DNA from: Ettlia oleoabundans
Taxonomy: Eukaryota; Chlorophyta; Chlorophyceae; Chlamydomonadales
DNA length: 31,066 nucleotides
Direction of reading: 5' to 3'
Assembly: GCA_019693395.1 (NCBI GenBank)
Contig: JAAMXP010001366.1
Span: 1 to 31,066 of the forward strand
Each line of letters opens with the position of its first letter. Position 1 is the first letter of the stretch. The notes beneath the pieces are model-generated. The model searched no databases, had not been told where the DNA came from, and saw nothing but the letters and a program-made list of their open reading frames with translations. The position numbers and the translations under genes were made by a program. Positions 29,159 through 31,066 of this stretch are shown here, piece after piece.

Positions 29159-31066
29159 ATGACAACCAAGCCGGAGGCGGTAATCAAGCCGATAGACAAA
29201 GGCACCATCCACCGCATCTGCTCGGGCCAAGTGATTTTGGACTTGGCCACGGCGGTAAAGGAGCTAGTGGAGAATGCGTTGGACGCGGGTGCCACATCCA
29301 TCGAGGTTGGCAGACCTCGCCCGACGGCGCCTGCCGCCTGCACCAGCAGCCTAAAGTGTGCCCTGCTTCTTGCTGTGCCACCTCTGGTCATAGCCTGCCG
29401 AACCCACACCGTAACAGACATGTACAGGAGCAGTGACTACTGCCTCTCTCCATCCCATTCGCCCAATTCCTGTGCACTGCCCGGCTGCCCACCACCGTTG
29501 TTTCTTCCGCAAACCTGCTTCTGATCCCGTTCCTCTTGCTGCCCTCCTGCAGTACATCAGTTCTTCCTCCTTCTGCTGCTTCCAACCGTGATCCTGCCTC
29601 CCATATTGTGCCACCACTCCGGTTGATTACCTGCCTCTGAACATGCCCCTGCCCTTCACGGGGGTGCCGTGCAGATCCGGCTGAAGGAGTATGGCAGCGA
29701 GTTGTTGGAGGTGGCTGACAATGGGCAGGGGGTGGCGCCCCACAACTACCAGGCCCTCACGCTCAAGTACCACACATCCAAGATATCAGACTTTGGGGAT
29801 CTGCAGGTGGGGGATGCTTGAGGAATTCTGTTGGTGGGTAAAAATGCCTGCAGCCACGGGTAGGCGCGGCAAGCAAGGGTTGGGGGCTTGACTGTTTGGC
29901 TGGAAAGCCTGCCCGCCTGCCTGAATGGTTCCCCCAACATCACCACATCACCACATAACTAGCACCTGACTTGCTGGCCTAGACACCTGCTGGACCACCC
30001 ACACGCCTCCGTGCCTGCCTGATCAGGAGCTGGGCACGTTTGGTTTCCGCGGCGAGGCGCTGAGCTCGCTGTGCGCTGTGGCTGACCTCAGCGTGGTCAC
30101 ACGCACAGCGGAGCAGGAAGTGGGGGTCAGGCTCAGGTGGGCTACACCTTGCACATGCCTTCCATTAGTCATGTGTGGCTGCAAACGGGGGGACAAAGGT
30201 TCAATTTTTTCTTGGTTTCCATCACCTTGGGGTGTAGTTTCAAGCACTCCTTACTCATGCCTCTCGCAACTGTTCCACTCGCTTCTTCAATCACCTGCAG
30301 CTATGACGCCAATGGCCAGCTGGTGGGCCGTGAGGGAGCCGCGCGTACTGTCGGCACTACGGTGGCGGTACGGGACCTGTTCAAGCGGCTGCCGGTCAGG
30401 TAGCTGATGGTATGAGCAATGCATTCTGACACGGGTATTTGGAAGTGGCATACCCTAAGTAGGGCGGGATCAGTGAGCAGGGAGCCCAGGCGTGAGGCTA
30501 GTGCTCTTAAGTGCAGGTTGGTGCAGCAGGCTGTGGGGAGCGGCAGCGGGGTGGGGCGAGTTCGGGATGCAGGGAAGGGTCGTACCAGAAACCTGGGGTT
30601 GGCAGGGCAACTTGGCAGGGCACAATGTGCATTGGCAGCAGGAACACAAATGCGCATACCAATGCAACGCACAACTCACCTCCAAGGTTGCTTGGCCTCT
30701 TGCAGCACTTGGTGACATCTACCGCTGCCAGCGACGCTCTGTTCACCTCCCTCCATCACTCGCTCTCACATACCACCGTTATCGCCTTGCGCTGCTTATT
30801 GCTAACTTAATATCTACCCTCGTTGTATAACCCATAGCACGTCCCATTCTCCCGCTGTAGCGCCCAAACCAGGCCAGGCACGCCTCCTCTCTTGCCCTGC
30901 TCCCTGATTGCCTGCTTGCCCTCGGCTCCTCCCTTCCCCACCTTACCGCAGGCACAAGGAGTTTCTGCGGCACATCAAGCGGGAGTATGCACGCCTGGTG
31001 GCCCTGCTGCAGGCATACGCGCTCATAAGGTGGGTGGGGTGCTGGTGGGTGGGTGGGGGTGTGGGG
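29159..31066 (+). CDS. PMS2: PMS1/PMS2-family MutL homologue, 5' part only
   Basis: N-terminal GHKL ATPase domain of the MutL-alpha subunit called PMS2 in animals and PMS1 in plants and yeast, acting after MutS in nuclear mismatch repair. Exons: 29159-29305, 29675-29806, 30027-30136, 30301-30399, 30952-31029; the last intron runs off the window. They encode 188 complete codons plus two bases. ATP-binding motifs are intact: Glu35 and Asn39 in [19 protein letters not shown] (64-68) and TFGFRGEAL (97-105). The sequence [17 protein letters not shown] marks the PMS2 branch, as opposed to MLH1 or MLH3. The first ATG in frame (29159) was chosen. The endonuclease and MLH1-binding C-terminus are outside. 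The 369-nt and 552-nt introns (after exons 1 and 4) hold nothing recognisable. Confidence 0.93.
31030..31066 (+). repeat. GGGT-rich 5' end of a PMS2 intron
   Basis: Immediately after the exon 5 donor the intron reads GTGGGTGGGG and continues with five or more G3-G5 runs to the window edge, so the nascent transcript could form a G-quadruplex at the 5' splice site. Confidence 0.7.

Noticed and set aside
1..31066. CRISPR array, prokaryotic operon, insertion sequence or viral insertion
   Set aside because: Every gene is intron-rich and eukaryotic; no spaced repeats, terminal inverted repeats with transposase, or viral genes were seen.

Overview
This window comes from the nuclear genome of a green alga (Chlorophyta). 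The genes are GC-rich and densely interrupted: about 70 spliceosomal introns, mostly 100-550 nt, with GT-AG and two GC-AG borders. The proteins resemble plant homologues (plant-type DNA ligase IV, ARC5/DRP5-type dynamin, plant-type ribonucleotide reductase R2). A ciliary dynein-assembly factor (DNAAF5/HEATR2) points to a lineage with cilia or with retained ciliary genes. I cannot name the genus. All exon borders were read by eye from splice consensus, reading phase and family conservation. The five complete multi-exon models (DRP5, DNAAF5, the 112-residue ORF, UVDE, R2) each close in frame.

Layout, left to right. (1) 1-7633, minus: DNA ligase IV, 25 exons visible; the C-terminal BRCT2 end lies beyond position 1. 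(2) 8318-13683, minus: DRP5-type dynamin for organelle division, 16 exons, 814 aa. (3) 14192-18627, plus: DNAAF5/HEATR2 HEAT-repeat protein, 9 exons, 1010 aa, head-to-head with the dynamin. (4) 19010-23207, minus: UVDE/Uve1 UV-damage endonuclease, 12 exons, 574 aa, tail-to-tail with DNAAF5. (5) 23209-23791, minus: a 112-residue unrecognised, possibly mitochondrial protein whose stop codon lies one base before the UVDE start codon, an arrangement suggesting a bicistronic nuclear mRNA. (6) 24418-28011, plus: ribonucleotide reductase small subunit R2, 7 exons, 440 aa. (7) 29159 to the right edge, plus: PMS1/PMS2-type MutL homologue, first 5 exons only.

Four of the seven genes serve genome maintenance: end joining (LIG4), UV photoproduct incision (UVDE), dNTP supply (R2) and mismatch repair (PMS2). 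They lie on both strands and share the window with one organelle-division and one ciliary gene, so this is a neighbourhood, not an operon. The observations most worth checking are the TAG-C-ATG junction between the 112-residue ORF and UVDE, a Trp-to-Phe change at the radical-transfer position of R2, and E2F-like motifs in R2 intron 1. No tRNA, rRNA, CRISPR array or intact transposon was found.
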